Below are positions 44,251 to 53,038 of a stretch of 64,000 bases of DNA, one piece after another. The first letter of the stretch is position 1. Each line of letters begins with the position of its first letter. The stretch is from Actinoplanes sp. DH11 (lineage in GTDB: Bacteria > Actinomycetota > Actinomycetes > Mycobacteriales > Micromonosporaceae). Location: the NCBI RefSeq assembly GCF_020873875.1, contig NZ_JAHWGU010000024.1:62001-126000 (forward strand). Reading direction: 5' to 3'. A program made the translations under genes and the position numbers. The notes under the pieces are model-generated. The model had not been told where the DNA came from and made no database searches. It saw only the letters and a list, made by a program, of their open reading frames with translations.

Positions 44251-44342
44251 CGACTGTGCAAGTGGGGCCCGCAATCCGGGGGCGGAATCGTCGGAGGCGT
44301 GGCGTCGTGCTGCGGTGGAGGCACCGTTTGCGGTGCTGCCGG

Positions 44343-44942
44343 CTATGGGCGGGCGGTGATGCCGTCGAAGAGCAGGCGCAGCAGGCCGTCGACGATCTCG
44401 TCGTTGGTCCAGGCGCCTTTCGACTGGGACCAGGATGTCGGGATCCAGAGGATGTCGCGCAGCAGCCGGTACGTCAGGCGGGGGTCCAGGTCGGCGCGGA
44501 ACAGGCCGGTCTCGCGGCCGCGGGTGAGCTGGTCGACCCAGGTCTGTTCGATCTCTTTCATGGCGGTTCGCAGGTAGCCGAAGCGGGGCTGGGCGCTGAA
44601 GTATGCCCAGTCGTTCTGCAGCATGGTCAGCGCCGCCCGGTGCCGGCTCAGGGTGGCCGTGCTGGACCGGACGATCCGTTCGATCGCGGCGCGCGGGTCG
44701 GTGTCGGTGGCGGCCTCGCGGTAACCGGCCAGGACGTCGTCGAGGAAGGCGCTGAGCAGTTCGTCGCCGATCGACTCCTTGGAGTCGAAGTGGTGGTAGA
44801 GGCTGCCGGAGAGGATCCCGGCCGCGTCCGCGATCTCCCGCACCGTGGTGGCCCGGAAGCCCTTCTCCGCGAAGAGGTCGCCGGCGAGCGAGACCAGGTG
44901 GGCGCGCCGCCCGGAGTTCTTCGGAGTCGTCACCGGCCACAT
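44343..44942 (-). CDS. kstR2: TetR repressor KstR2
   Basis: A 199-residue TetR regulator. The DNA-binding domain FRATTVREIADAAGILSGSLYHHFDSKESIGDE and the ligand domain (SAQPRFGYL, WVDQLTRGRETGLFRADLD) closely match mycobacterial KstR2, which senses HIP-CoA and represses the genes for the last two steroid rings. ATG at 44942 is taken as the start; GTG 44933 is possible. A KstR2-type site 12 bases upstream suggests autoregulation, and the other matching sites in the window fall at HIP genes. This gene explains much of the local regulon. Confidence 0.9.
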   Translation of the reverse strand: MWPVTTPKNSGRRAHLVSLAGDLFAEKGFRATTVREIADAAGILSGSLYHHFDSKESIGDELLSAFLDDVLAGYREAATDTDPRAAIERIVRSSTATLSRHRAALTMLQNDWAYFSAQPRFGYLRTAMKEIEQTWVDQLTRGRETGLFRADLDPRLTYRLLRDILWIPTSWSQSKGAWTNDEIVDGLLRLLFDGITARP

Positions 44943-44953
44943 TATGCGCGCCT

Positions 44954-44967
44954 GCCAAACGCTTGCT
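44954..44967. promoter_or_regulatory. KstR2-type operator, autoregulatory
   Basis: On the minus strand AGCAAGCGTTTGGC shares the core of the other three sites but departs from the consensus at two bases. It lies immediately upstream of kstR2. Confidence 0.6.
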
Positions 44968-44990
44968 CGGGCGGACCCGCCTCGATAGCG

Positions 44991-45004
44991 TAGAACATGT
45001 TCTA
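44991..45004. promoter_or_regulatory. KstR-type operator upstream of alcohol dehydrogenase
   Basis: TAGAACATGTTCTA is a perfect palindrome and full consensus match, 35 bases before the dehydrogenase ATG and 24 bases from the KstR2-type site. Confidence 0.78.
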
Positions 45005-45039
45005 ATTGTGGGCGGCAGTGGCGCGAAGGGGGTGGCGGG

Positions 45040-46125
45040 ATGCGCGCGGCGGTTCTGCACACGATCGGGGACGAGAAACTCGACATCCGGGACGACGTGG
45101 CCGTGCTCGGTCCCGGGCCGGGCGAGGTGCACCTTCGGGTGCGCGCCGCCGGTGTCTGCCACTCCGACCTCTCCGCGCTGACCGGGGGCCTGCCGCAGCC
45201 GGTGCCGGCCGTGCTCGGTCACGAGGCGGCCGGTGACGTGCTGGCCGTCGGCGACGGGGTGGAGGACCTGGCGCCCGGTGACCGGGTCGCGGTCAACTGG
45301 CTGCCCTCCTGCGGGACGTGTGCGTCCTGCCGGTACAACGAGCCGTACCTCTGCATGACGCACGTGATGGCCGGCTACGTGATGCCGCGTTTCACCGCGG
45401 GCGGGGAGCCGGTCTTCGGGATGGCCGGGTGCGGCGCGTTCGCGGAGGAGATGGTGGTCCCGCGGGCCGGGGCGGTGCGGATCGGCGACGACGTGCCCTA
45501 CGAGGTGGCCGCGCTGGTCGGCTGTGGTGTGACGACGGGGGTCGGTGCGGTCGTCAACACGGCCCGGGTGCGGCCCGGCGACACCGTCGTGGTGATCGGC
45601 TGCGGCGGCGTGGGCATCGCGGCGGTGCAGGGCGCCCGGGTGGCCGGTGCCGCCGTCATCGTGGCGGTCGACACCGTGCCGGCCCGGCACGAGGCGGCGA
45701 AACGGTTCGGCGCCACCCACACCGCCGGGCCGGACGCGCTGGGCGACCTCGTCACCGAGCTGACCGGCGGGGAGGGCTTCGACTACGCGTTCGACGTGGT
45801 GGCCGCCCCGCGGACGCTGCGCACCGCGTGGACCGCCTGCCGGCGCGGCGGGACGGTCGTGGTGGTCGGCGCCGGGCGGGCCGACCAGCAGGTCGAGTTC
45901 AGTCCGTTCGAGCTGCTCTTCGAAGGTAAGACGATCATGCCGTCGCTCTACGGCTCGGCCGACCCGCCCCGCGACTTCGGCCGGCTCCTCGCGCTCTGGC
46001 GGGCCGGGCGCCTCGACATCGACGGCATGATCAGCCGGCGGCTCCGGCTGGATCAGGTCGGTGACGCGCTCGCCGCGCTCGGCAGTGGGGACCTGATCCG
46101 CCAAGTGATCGTGTACGACTCCTGA
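45040..46125 (+). CDS. Zinc-dependent alcohol dehydrogenase
   Basis: A 361-residue medium-chain dehydrogenase. Catalytic zinc ligands lie in AGVCHSDL and LGHEAAGDV, the structural zinc cysteines in CGTCASCRYNEPYLC, and the NAD loop in VVVIGCGGVGIAAVQGA. The sequence is of the AdhD-like type. The KstR-type palindrome upstream makes it a candidate for oxidation of the C26 alcohol or another steroid alcohol, an inference from regulation only. The stop is followed at once (TGATG) by the F420-type gene. Confidence 0.86.
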   Translation: MRAAVLHTIGDEKLDIRDDVAVLGPGPGEVHLRVRAAGVCHSDLSALTGGLPQPVPAVLGHEAAGDVLAVGDGVEDLAPGDRVAVNWLPSCGTCASCRYNEPYLCMTHVMAGYVMPRFTAGGEPVFGMAGCGAFAEEMVVPRAGAVRIGDDVPYEVAALVGCGVTTGVGAVVNTARVRPGDTVVVIGCGGVGIAAVQGARVAGAAVIVAVDTVPARHEAAKRFGATHTAGPDALGDLVTELTGGEGFDYAFDVVAAPRTLRTAWTACRRGGTVVVVGAGRADQQVEFSPFELLFEGKTIMPSLYGSADPPRDFGRLLALWRAGRLDIDGMISRRLRLDQVGDALAALGSGDLIRQVIVYDS

Positions 46126-47159
46126 TGCGCCTCGGCATCCAGATCGGATACAGCGGCGAGGGATTCGCCGAGACCGTCGACGAGGTGGCCGAGTTCGAGT
46201 CGGCCGGCGCCGAGCTGGTCGTGGTCCCCGAGGCGTACAGCTTCGACGCGGTCAGCCGGCTCGGCTTCCTCGCCGCGCGGACCCGGCGGATGGGCCTGGC
46301 GTCCGGCGTGATGCAGCTCTACACCCGCACCCCGACGCTCACCGCGATGACGGCGGCGGGGCTCGACTACGTCTCCGGCGGGCGGTTCTCGCTCGGACTC
46401 GGTGCCTCCGGCCCGCAGGTGATCGAAGGGTTCCACGGGGTCCGCTACGACGCGCCGGTGGCCCGTACGCGGGAGGCGGTGGAGATTTTCCGCAAGGTGT
46501 GGCGGCGCGAGACGCTGGTGTTCGAGGGCGACCACTACCGGGTGCCGCTGCCCGGCGAGTTCGGCAAGCCACTCAAGCTGATCAACCGGCCGGTCCGGGA
46601 GCGGATCCCGGTGCTGCTGGCCGCGATGGGCCCGCGCAACGTGGCCCTGGCCGCCGAGATCGCCGAGGGGTGGCAGGCGCTCTTCTTCGACGCGCGCGCG
46701 GCCGGCCGGGTCTTCGGTGACGCGCTCGCCGACGGGCTGCGCCGGCGCGATCCCGGGCTGGGACCGCTGGACGTGTCGGTGCCCGTACCCTTCGCGCTCG
46801 CCGAACCGTCACCCGCGCTGCTCGCTGCGCATCGCGCGCAGCTCGCGCTCTACCTGGGCGGGATGGGTGCGCGGGGCCGCAACTTCTCCAACGATCTGAT
46901 CCGGCGGTACGGGTACCCGGAACAGGCGACAGTGATCCAGGAGCTGTTCCTGAGTGGACGCCGCACCGAGGCGGCCGCGGCCGTGCCGGACGACCTGGTC
47001 GCGGCCACGTCGCTGGTCGGCCGCCCGGAGGAGGTGCGTCGGCGCGTCGACGAGCTGGCGTCCGCCGGTGTCACGACGCTGCTGGTGTCACCGCTGGCAG
47101 CCACCCGCGCGGAGCGGGTCAAGGACGTGGCCGGTTTGCGCGCCCTGCTCGACGCCTAG
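46125..47159 (+). CDS. LLM-class F420-dependent oxidoreductase, Rv3520c-like
   Basis: A 344-residue luciferase-like protein. It starts MRLGIQIGYSGEGFAE, with GGRFSLGLGASGPQVIEGF, IPVLLAAMGPRNVALAAEIAEGW and LYLGGMGARGRNF, close to the Rv3520c group of predicted F420 enzymes in the mycobacterial cholesterol region. Its ATG overlaps the stop of the alcohol dehydrogenase, giving a two-gene unit behind the KstR-type box. The reaction is unknown. Confidence 0.85.
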   Translation: MRLGIQIGYSGEGFAETVDEVAEFESAGAELVVVPEAYSFDAVSRLGFLAARTRRMGLASGVMQLYTRTPTLTAMTAAGLDYVSGGRFSLGLGASGPQVIEGFHGVRYDAPVARTREAVEIFRKVWRRETLVFEGDHYRVPLPGEFGKPLKLINRPVRERIPVLLAAMGPRNVALAAEIAEGWQALFFDARAAGRVFGDALADGLRRRDPGLGPLDVSVPVPFALAEPSPALLAAHRAQLALYLGGMGARGRNFSNDLIRRYGYPEQATVIQELFLSGRRTEAAAAVPDDLVAATSLVGRPEEVRRRVDELASAGVTTLLVSPLAATRAERVKDVAGLRALLDA

Positions 47160-47358
47160 GCCTGTCCTGTCCGCCGGGGGCGGCGAGCTCGACGAGTCGT
47201 TCGGCGGCTTCCTGTCCAGGACAGAATGCCTGGAAACGGGCGGCACGCTCGAGGACGGCCGTCCTCGGAGGTTGAACCGTCCGAAGGGGCGCATGGTGAA
47301 AGGCGACAGCGGAACCCCGGCGGATCCTCCGAAGAATATGACTCGTTGAACAGGCCGG

Positions 47359-49227
47359 ATGGCATACCGGCGCGGAATCCCATCCGCTATTCCTGAGCTG
47401 CGCGCCGACGTATTCCAGGGGGCGGGGACATTGGTCGCACGGACCGACCGGGTGACGGTGGGGTCGCTCGGTCCGCTCACCGAGCTGAACAGTGGCGGGC
47501 AGGGGACGGTCTACGCCGTGCCCGGGATGCCGGACGTCGTCTACAAGCAGTACGACAACGCCACCCGGGCGACCCTGAACGAGACCGCCTTCGCCGAGAT
47601 GGTCCGCTTCCCGGCCGGGCTCTCCGGCGGCGACACGGCGTGGCTGGCCCGGGCCACCGCCTGGCCGGCCGCGATCGTCGAGGAGGCCGGCCGGGTCACC
47701 GGCTTCCTGATGCCCCGGGTGCCGCCGGCGTTCTGGACGCCGATGCGGCTCGGGCGCGCCCGCAAGGACACGCTCTGCACGGCACAGTTCCTGCTCAACG
47801 GTGACGAGTTCGCCCGGGATCGGGGCCTCGCCGTGGACGACACCTTCCGCGTCGAGTTCCTCCGGGACACGGCCGAGGCCCTGGACCGGCTGCACCGGCT
47901 CGGTGTCGCGGTCGGTGACCTGTCGCCGCGCAACCTGTGTTTCAGCCTCACCAGCCGGCCGCGCTGCTACTTCATCGACTGCGACGCGATGCGGCTGCCC
48001 GCCTCGACCGCGCTGCCGCAGGCCGAGACCCCGGGCTGGCACGTGCCGCCGGGCGAGCGCCTGGCCACGCCGGAGGCCGACGTCTACAAGTTCGCGCTGC
48101 TCGCGGTCCGGCTCTTCGCCGGCAGCCAGGACGAACGGGACCCGGGTGTGCTGCACCGGGCCGGCGGCGACCTGCACCGGCTCGCCGCCGACAGCCTGCA
48201 GACCGACCCGCGCCGCCGGCCGTCGGCCGCGCAGTGGCGGACCGCGCTGGACCAGGCCAGGCCGGTACCCGCGGCGCAGCCGTCGTGGTACCGCACCGCG
48301 ACGGGGACGGCCCGGGTCGTGCCCCAGCAGGCCCGGGCGGTGCCGAACCAGGCGGCACCGGGGGCGTACCGGTCACAGCCGCTCCAGCCGCAAGCCCAGC
48401 AGCAGTCGCCCTACCAGCAGCAACCGTCCTACCAGCAGCAGCCGCCGCCCTACCAGCAGCAGCCGCCGCCCTACCAGCAGCAGTCGCCCTACCAGCAGCC
48501 GTCGCACCCGCAGCAGCCGCAATGGCAGCAGCCGCATCCGCCGCAGCAAGCGCATCCGACGCAGCAGCGATGGCAACCGGCCAGGGGGCCCGCCGGTCCG
48601 CCGCAGGCCGGCACGTGGGCCGGACGGCCGAGCCCGCGCCGGCTGCCGTCCGGCCGGAGCATCCTGACCTATGCCGCGCTGAGCCTCGTGCTGCTCTGCG
48701 GCCTGAACAACCTCAGCACGATCGGCGGCTGGTGGAAGGCCACCGTGGACACCGCGGACACGGTGGACACCGGCAGCAGCCCGCAGGAGCAGGCGAGTGC
48801 CCTGGCCACCCTGCTCGACGGTTCCGGGCGGGACCGGCAGAAAGTGATCCGCGCGGTCGAGGACGTGGCCGGCTGCGACCGGCCGGGCCGGGCCGCGACC
48901 GCGCTGGACGAGGCGGCAGCCGGCCGGGCGGCGTTGCTGACCCGGCTCGGTGGGCTGCGCACCGACGGGCTGCCGGACGGTGCCCAGCTGCGGGCGGAGC
49001 TGGGCGAGGCGCTCGCGCATTCGCGGGAGGCGGACGAGGCGTACGCCCAATGGGCTCGCGCCGTCTCCCGCAACGGCTGCGGTTCGTCGTCGATGAACGG
49101 TGACCACCGGGATCGCGGTGACGCCGCGTCGAAGGATGCCACCGCCGCGAAGAAACGGTTCGTGACACTGTGGAACCCGACCGCCGTGCGGTACGGGCAT
49201 CCGGAGCTCACGTACAAACAGGTGTGA
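47359..49227 (+). CDS. Membrane-spanning kinase-like protein (triad kinase paralogue)
   Basis: A 622-residue protein. The kinase-like domain (about residues 30-310) has a glycine loop LNSGGQGTVYAV, the lysine in VVYKQY, the catalytic loop GVAVGDLSPRNLCF with Asp and Asn kept, and IDCDAM in place of DFG. A Gln/Pro/Tyr-rich repeat linker (SPYQQQPSYQQQ type, about 350-400) leads to one membrane helix (about 431-450) and a 165-residue helical domain outside. It is paralogous to the kinase at 49974 (YKFALLAVRLFAGSQDERD versus YKFGLVAIRLFAGDQDSRD). It could transmit an external signal to the phosphatase-vWA proteins encoded nearby. The ATG at 47359 has a weak ribosome site. Confidence 0.8.
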   Translation: MAYRRGIPSAIPELRADVFQGAGTLVARTDRVTVGSLGPLTELNSGGQGTVYAVPGMPDVVYKQYDNATRATLNETAFAEMVRFPAGLSGGDTAWLARATAWPAAIVEEAGRVTGFLMPRVPPAFWTPMRLGRARKDTLCTAQFLLNGDEFARDRGLAVDDTFRVEFLRDTAEALDRLHRLGVAVGDLSPRNLCFSLTSRPRCYFIDCDAMRLPASTALPQAETPGWHVPPGERLATPEADVYKFALLAVRLFAGSQDERDPGVLHRAGGDLHRLAADSLQTDPRRRPSAAQWRTALDQARPVPAAQPSWYRTATGTARVVPQQARAVPNQAAPGAYRSQPLQPQAQQQSPYQQQPSYQQQPPPYQQQPPPYQQQSPYQQPSHPQQPQWQQPHPPQQAHPTQQRWQPARGPAGPPQAGTWAGRPSPRRLPSGRSILTYAALSLVLLCGLNNLSTIGGWWKATVDTADTVDTGSSPQEQASALATLLDGSGRDRQKVIRAVEDVAGCDRPGRAATALDEAAAGRAALLTRLGGLRTDGLPDGAQLRAELGEALAHSREADEAYAQWARAVSRNGCGSSSMNGDHRDRGDAASKDATAAKKRFVTLWNPTAVRYGHPELTYKQV

Positions 49228-49239
49228 GGCCGTGCGGGC

Positions 49240-49905
49240 TCAGCCGGCCGCCACGGCACGCAGCGCGGGCAGGTCGAGCAGCAGCAGGCTGCGCCGCCCG
49301 GTCGCGACCATCCCCTGGTCACGGAACTGTTCCAGCAACCGGCCGAGGGTGCGGTGCGACGCCAGGATCAGGCCGGCCAGATCCTGCTGGGAGAGCGGCA
49401 GCTCGATCAGCAGGGCGCCGTCCTGGGCGGCCACACCGTAGCGCCGGCCGAGGCTGAGCAGCAGCGCGGCGAGCCGTTGCGGGCTGGTCTGCGCGCCCGC
49501 GGCGGCGCGGTAGCGGTCCGCCTCGCGCAGGCGTGCCGAAACCGTCCGCTGCACGAGGGCCGCCGCGTCCGGGAAGGCGCGCAGCAGCTCGCGGAAGGCC
49601 GGGCCGGGCAGCAGGAGGGCGTCCACCTCGGTCAGGGCGCAGAGCGTGGCCGAGCGGAGGCCGCCGTCGATGCCGGCCAGTTCGCCGAGCAGGTCACCGG
49701 CGTCGCGCAGGCCGAGGATCACCTGGTACCCGTGGGTGGCGTAGGTGCAGACCTTGACGCAGCCGTCCAGCACCACGACCGCGAAGTCCGACGCCTCCTG
49801 CTCCCGCACGATCACGGTCTCCGCGGCGAACACCCGCCGGGTGCCGATCCTGAGCAGGTCCGCGCGCTGGGGTTCGGTGAGCGCGTACCAGAAAGGCTCC
49901 TCCAT
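49240..49905 (-). CDS. Crp/Fnr-family transcriptional regulator
   Basis: A 221-residue regulator with an N-terminal cyclic-nucleotide-binding fold (RRVFAAETVIVREQEASDFAVVVLDGCVKV, GDLLGELAGIDGG) and a C-terminal winged helix (LSQQDLAGLILASHRTLGRLLEQFRDQGMV). No FNR-type cysteine cluster is evident. It sits between the two kinase genes, so it may control or respond to this module. The start is unusual: TACAAT ends five bases before the ATG with no ribosome site, which predicts a leaderless mRNA. Confidence 0.85.
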   Translation of the reverse strand: MEEPFWYALTEPQRADLLRIGTRRVFAAETVIVREQEASDFAVVVLDGCVKVCTYATHGYQVILGLRDAGDLLGELAGIDGGLRSATLCALTEVDALLLPGPAFRELLRAFPDAAALVQRTVSARLREADRYRAAAGAQTSPQRLAALLLSLGRRYGVAAQDGALLIELPLSQQDLAGLILASHRTLGRLLEQFRDQGMVATGRRSLLLLDLPALRAVAAG

Positions 49906-49910
49906 ATTTT

Positions 49911-49916
49911 ATTGTA
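49911..49916 (-). promoter_or_regulatory. Predicted -10 element of a leaderless crp-like gene
   Basis: TACAAT on the minus strand, five bases before the ATG at 49905. Transcription would start at or next to the A of ATG. No convincing -35 is visible. Confidence 0.5.
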
Positions 49917-49973
49917 GGCAGCCGCCGGGTCCGCGCGGCATCGCCCGTGACGTGCGAGATTCCGGTCGGAAGG

Positions 49974-51140
49974 TCAGGCCAGCTGGCACATGACGAACAC
50001 GCCGATGGCGATCAGGGCCAGCACGATCGCGACCGTCACCGGACTGACCGACGAGGTGTCCGCCGCCGCGGGCACGGGCCGCGGGGGTGGTGCCGGTACG
50101 ACCGGCGGTGGTGCCGGCCGGTGCGGGCCGGTGGCCCCCGTCGTGGCCGGCTTGACCGGGGTGCGCTGCCCGGGTGTCCTCCTGGTCCGGGCCCCGCCTT
50201 TCGGAGCGTTCACCGGCCCGGTCTTCGTGCCCTTGGCCGACCTGGCCTTGGGTGCGTTCGCCGACTTCGCCAGCACCGTCGTGACCGAGGTGGCAGCGGT
50301 CCGCAGCAGCGGCGCCCAGGCGCCCGGCGCCGGGCGGGCCGCCGGGTCCGGTGACTGGCTGCGCAGCGCCATGGCGGCCAGTTCGCCGGACGCCGGGCCG
50401 AGCACGGTGTGATCGCGGCTGTCCTGGTCACCGGCGAAGAGCCGGATCGCGACGAGCCCGAACTTGTACGCGTCCGAGGCCGCCGTGCCCAGTTCCTCGC
50501 CCGCCGGCACCTCCCACGCGGTGGTCTCGGCCTGCGGCAGCACCGACGAACCCGCCAGCCGCATCGCGTCGCAGTCGATGAAGAAGGACCGCGGTGGCCC
50601 CGGGGCGAGGTGGAAGAGCAGGTTGTTGGGGGAGAGGTCGCCGACCGCGATACCCAGCCGGTGCAGTTCGGCCAGGGTCTCGGCGAGGTCGGCGAGCAGC
50701 AGCAGGCGGGTACGGTCGTCGATCCGTACCGCGATCCGCCGGAGATAGTCCTCGTGGTTCAGCAGGTACTGGAAGCCGGCGGGCCGCCGGACCGCGGCGC
50801 CGCTGCGTTGCGGCAGCGACGTCTCGAACTCCGGCGGGATCCGGCGCATCAGGAAGCCCCGGACGGCGCCGTGCTCGCGGACCAGCGCGGCTGGCCAGGC
50901 GGTCTGTTCGCAGAGCCACCGGCCGCGGTCCATCGGCAGGCTCGGCACGAAGGAGACCATCCGGCGGAGCTGGGCGATGTCGAGCCGGGGCAGGACCGCG
51001 GCGTCGTACTCCTTGTAGACCCCCGGCCAGGAACCGTTGATCTTGATCGAGTCGGTCGCCCAGACGCTGCCCTGACCGCCGTCGCCGAGGCGCCGCAGAG
51101 CGCCGAGCACCGGCTTCTCGATCTCCGGTACGCCGGTCAT
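49974..51140 (-). CDS. Tail-anchored kinase-like protein of the triad operon
   Basis: A 388-residue kinase-like protein with loop LGDGGQGSVWAT, lysine in GVYKEY, catalytic loop GIAVGDLSPNNLLFH and IDCDAM. After the kinase domain (to about residue 265) comes a Lys/Arg/Pro-rich linker. A C-terminal helix VTVAIVLALIAIGVFVMCQLA ends the protein, so it is tail-anchored with the kinase in the cytoplasm. ATG at 51140 overlaps the PP2C stop. With the PP2C and vWA proteins it forms the kinase-phosphatase-vWA set described for TerY-P-type systems (YegI/YegK/YegL-like). Confidence 0.82.
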   Translation of the reverse strand: MTGVPEIEKPVLGALRRLGDGGQGSVWATDSIKINGSWPGVYKEYDAAVLPRLDIAQLRRMVSFVPSLPMDRGRWLCEQTAWPAALVREHGAVRGFLMRRIPPEFETSLPQRSGAAVRRPAGFQYLLNHEDYLRRIAVRIDDRTRLLLLADLAETLAELHRLGIAVGDLSPNNLLFHLAPGPPRSFFIDCDAMRLAGSSVLPQAETTAWEVPAGEELGTAASDAYKFGLVAIRLFAGDQDSRDHTVLGPASGELAAMALRSQSPDPAARPAPGAWAPLLRTAATSVTTVLAKSANAPKARSAKGTKTGPVNAPKGGARTRRTPGQRTPVKPATTGATGPHRPAPPPVVPAPPPRPVPAAADTSSVSPVTVAIVLALIAIGVFVMCQLA

Positions 51141-52348
51141 CGCCGTGGCGCCGGTTTCGCGGTGCGTGGCCAGATCGCGATCAGGGTGCGGTCGTCGTCG
51201 AAGGTCTCCCGGGAGAAGTCCAGGCTGCCGGCGAACGAGAGCGGGTTCGGCGCCCGGGTCAGCACCTCGGCGAAGTGCCGGCCGACCTCGCCGGTGCCGT
51301 CGCCGAGCGGGTCGCCGAACCCGTCGGTGCCGATCAGCAGCACCTCGCCCGGCTGGAGCAGGCCACCGCGCGGCGTCACCCGGGGCGTACGCGGCAGCGC
51401 GGCGGTGGCCGACGAGACCACCTCCGGGTCCGCCGTGTACTTGCTCTTCAACATGCACTGGTAGCGCCCATCGGCGAGGATCCACGCGCTGCTGTCGCCT
51501 ACCTGGATCAGCGACACCTCGGTGCCCTGCGCCGTCGGCCGGACCATCCCGGCGACGAGCGTGGTGGCGAAGTCGCGCTCGGCCACCGCGGGCTCGGTGT
51601 CCGGGCCGAGCAGGGTCCGGGCCTGGGCGATCAGCTGCCAGGCCGCCTGGTCGACAAGTCCCTGCCAGTCGATCAGCGGGCGTCCGGCCTGTGGGTCCGC
51701 CTCCAGGGCGCTGACCATCGCGGTCACCGCCGCACGGCAGGCCGCGCTCGATCCGACGTGTCCGTGCCGGGCCGAGGAGAGGCCGTCGGCGACGGCGAAG
51801 ACCACCGATCCGGTACGCGGCTCGAACGCCACCGCCAGGTCGTCCTGCCTCGGCGTCCCCCGGTAGCGGTGCAGGTAGCCGCGGGTCGAGGCGGCCCGGA
51901 CGATCAGGTCCTCGGACGCCCAGCCGTCCACCACGAGGTCCGGCCGGTACGACACCGACTCCGGCGGCCGAGGCTCGAACTCGTCCACCGGCGTACCGAT
52001 CACCGGCGTGCCCCACCAGGAGCGCTCCGGGTCCGCCTGCGCGCGCCGGGCGGCATGCCGGGGCGGTGCGAGCGTGGCCGCCGGCGCGGTGCTGGACCCG
52101 TAGGTCCGGCCGCGCCCACCGTGGTCCTCCGCCCCGGTGGGCCGGGCCTCTTCGCGCCGGGCCTCCTCGCGCCGGGGTTCGTCGCGCCGGGGTTCGGGCC
52201 GCCGGGCTCCCTCGCGCCGGGAGGCCTCACGCCGGGGTTCCTCGCGCCGGGGGCGGGGCTCCGCACCGGACCGGGGCATGGGGAGCGGCCAGACCAGCCA
52301 GGGCCCGATCCGCTCCCGCCATCCGTTCGTGTCCCACGCCATCGTCAC
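51137..52348 (-). CDS. PP2C-type serine/threonine phosphatase
   Basis: A 403-residue protein. The N-terminal third is disordered and rich in Arg/Glu repeats (RREEPRREASRRE type, about residues 34-70). The PP2C domain (about 135-395) has RQDDLAVAF, VFAVADGLSS, DFATTLVAGMV, QVGDSSAWIL, IGTDGFGDPLGDG and the metal aspartates in DDDRTLIAIW, so it should be active on phosphoserine or phosphothreonine. GTG at 52348 overlaps the vWA stop and its own stop overlaps the kinase start. It presumably reverses the adjacent kinase. Confidence 0.88.
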   Translation of the reverse strand: MTMAWDTNGWRERIGPWLVWPLPMPRSGAEPRPRREEPRREASRREGARRPEPRRDEPRREEARREEARPTGAEDHGGRGRTYGSSTAPAATLAPPRHAARRAQADPERSWWGTPVIGTPVDEFEPRPPESVSYRPDLVVDGWASEDLIVRAASTRGYLHRYRGTPRQDDLAVAFEPRTGSVVFAVADGLSSARHGHVGSSAACRAAVTAMVSALEADPQAGRPLIDWQGLVDQAAWQLIAQARTLLGPDTEPAVAERDFATTLVAGMVRPTAQGTEVSLIQVGDSSAWILADGRYQCMLKSKYTADPEVVSSATAALPRTPRVTPRGGLLQPGEVLLIGTDGFGDPLGDGTGEVGRHFAEVLTRAPNPLSFAGSLDFSRETFDDDRTLIAIWPRTAKPAPRR

Positions 52349-53019
52349 ACCACGTCGATCGCCATGCGGAAGCCTTCGGGCTGCTTCACCACGAGCTCCG
52401 GCTGGCTGGACCCGAGCGACCGGCCGGACTCCACGATGCTCTTGGTGAGCGCCGTGCAGAACTTGGCGATCGCGCTGCCCAGGTCCACACCGACCTCGGC
52501 GACGAAGCCGTACTCCGGCCGGGTGGCGACACTGAGCACGGTGTTCGCCTCGACGTCGCCCATCCCGCAGGCGATGATGTTCGGCGCCGCGTGCGTGACG
52601 GCCGGGTCCACCAGCGCCCGGTGCTCGCCCTGCCAGTCGCCCCGGCTCGGCTGGCCGTCGCTGAGGAAGAAGACGGCCGGCCGGTGCACCCGGTAGCCCT
52701 CCGCCTTCAGCGCGGCCACGTCCTGCGGGATGCCACTCCGCAACGCCGCGAACGCCGCCTGGTAGTTCGTCCAGCCACGCGCGTGCAGGGCCGGCAGTTC
52801 CTCCTCGTGACGCAGGTCGGCGAGCCGCAGCCGGACCTGGACGTCCTCGGCGAACCCGAGCACCGAGAACCGTACCTTCGCCGCCGCCATCGGCTCACCC
52901 AGCAGGGCCTCGTGCAACGAGGCGAGACCCTTGTTCAGGTCGCCCATGAAGCGGCCCATCGAGCCGGACTCGTCGGCCAGCACGTACACCGGCAGCAGGT
53001 TGCCGCGGTTTCCAGTCAT
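52345..53019 (-). CDS. TerY/YegL-like von Willebrand A-domain protein
   Basis: A 224-residue single vWA domain. The metal-ion site is complete: Asp16, Ser18 and Ser20 in LADESGSMG, a threonine in RGWTNYQAA and the aspartate in FLSDGQPS. The sequence follows TerY-like proteins that accompany a PP2C phosphatase and a kinase in stress-response clusters. ATG at 53019 has GGAGG upstream, 19 bases after the preceding gene. Likely an adaptor binding a client in a metal-dependent way. Confidence 0.87.
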   Translation of the reverse strand: MTGNRGNLLPVYVLADESGSMGRFMGDLNKGLASLHEALLGEPMAAAKVRFSVLGFAEDVQVRLRLADLRHEEELPALHARGWTNYQAAFAALRSGIPQDVAALKAEGYRVHRPAVFFLSDGQPSRGDWQGEHRALVDPAVTHAAPNIIACGMGDVEANTVLSVATRPEYGFVAEVGVDLGSAIAKFCTALTKSIVESGRSLGSSQPELVVKQPEGFRMAIDVV

Positions 53020-53038
53020 TCCCGTTCCTCCGTGGGGT

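Larger units (their letters stand above)
43243..44342. other. 1.1-kb gene-free repeat region
   Basis: No ORF here looks like a protein: all readings are repetitive Arg/Pro/Gly translations. It contains a KstR2-type site at 43263, a 48-56-bp repeat array (43410-43700), the second 77-bp palindrome (43801-43877) and a GGCAAGCCG-type array (43960-44250). Confidence 0.7.
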
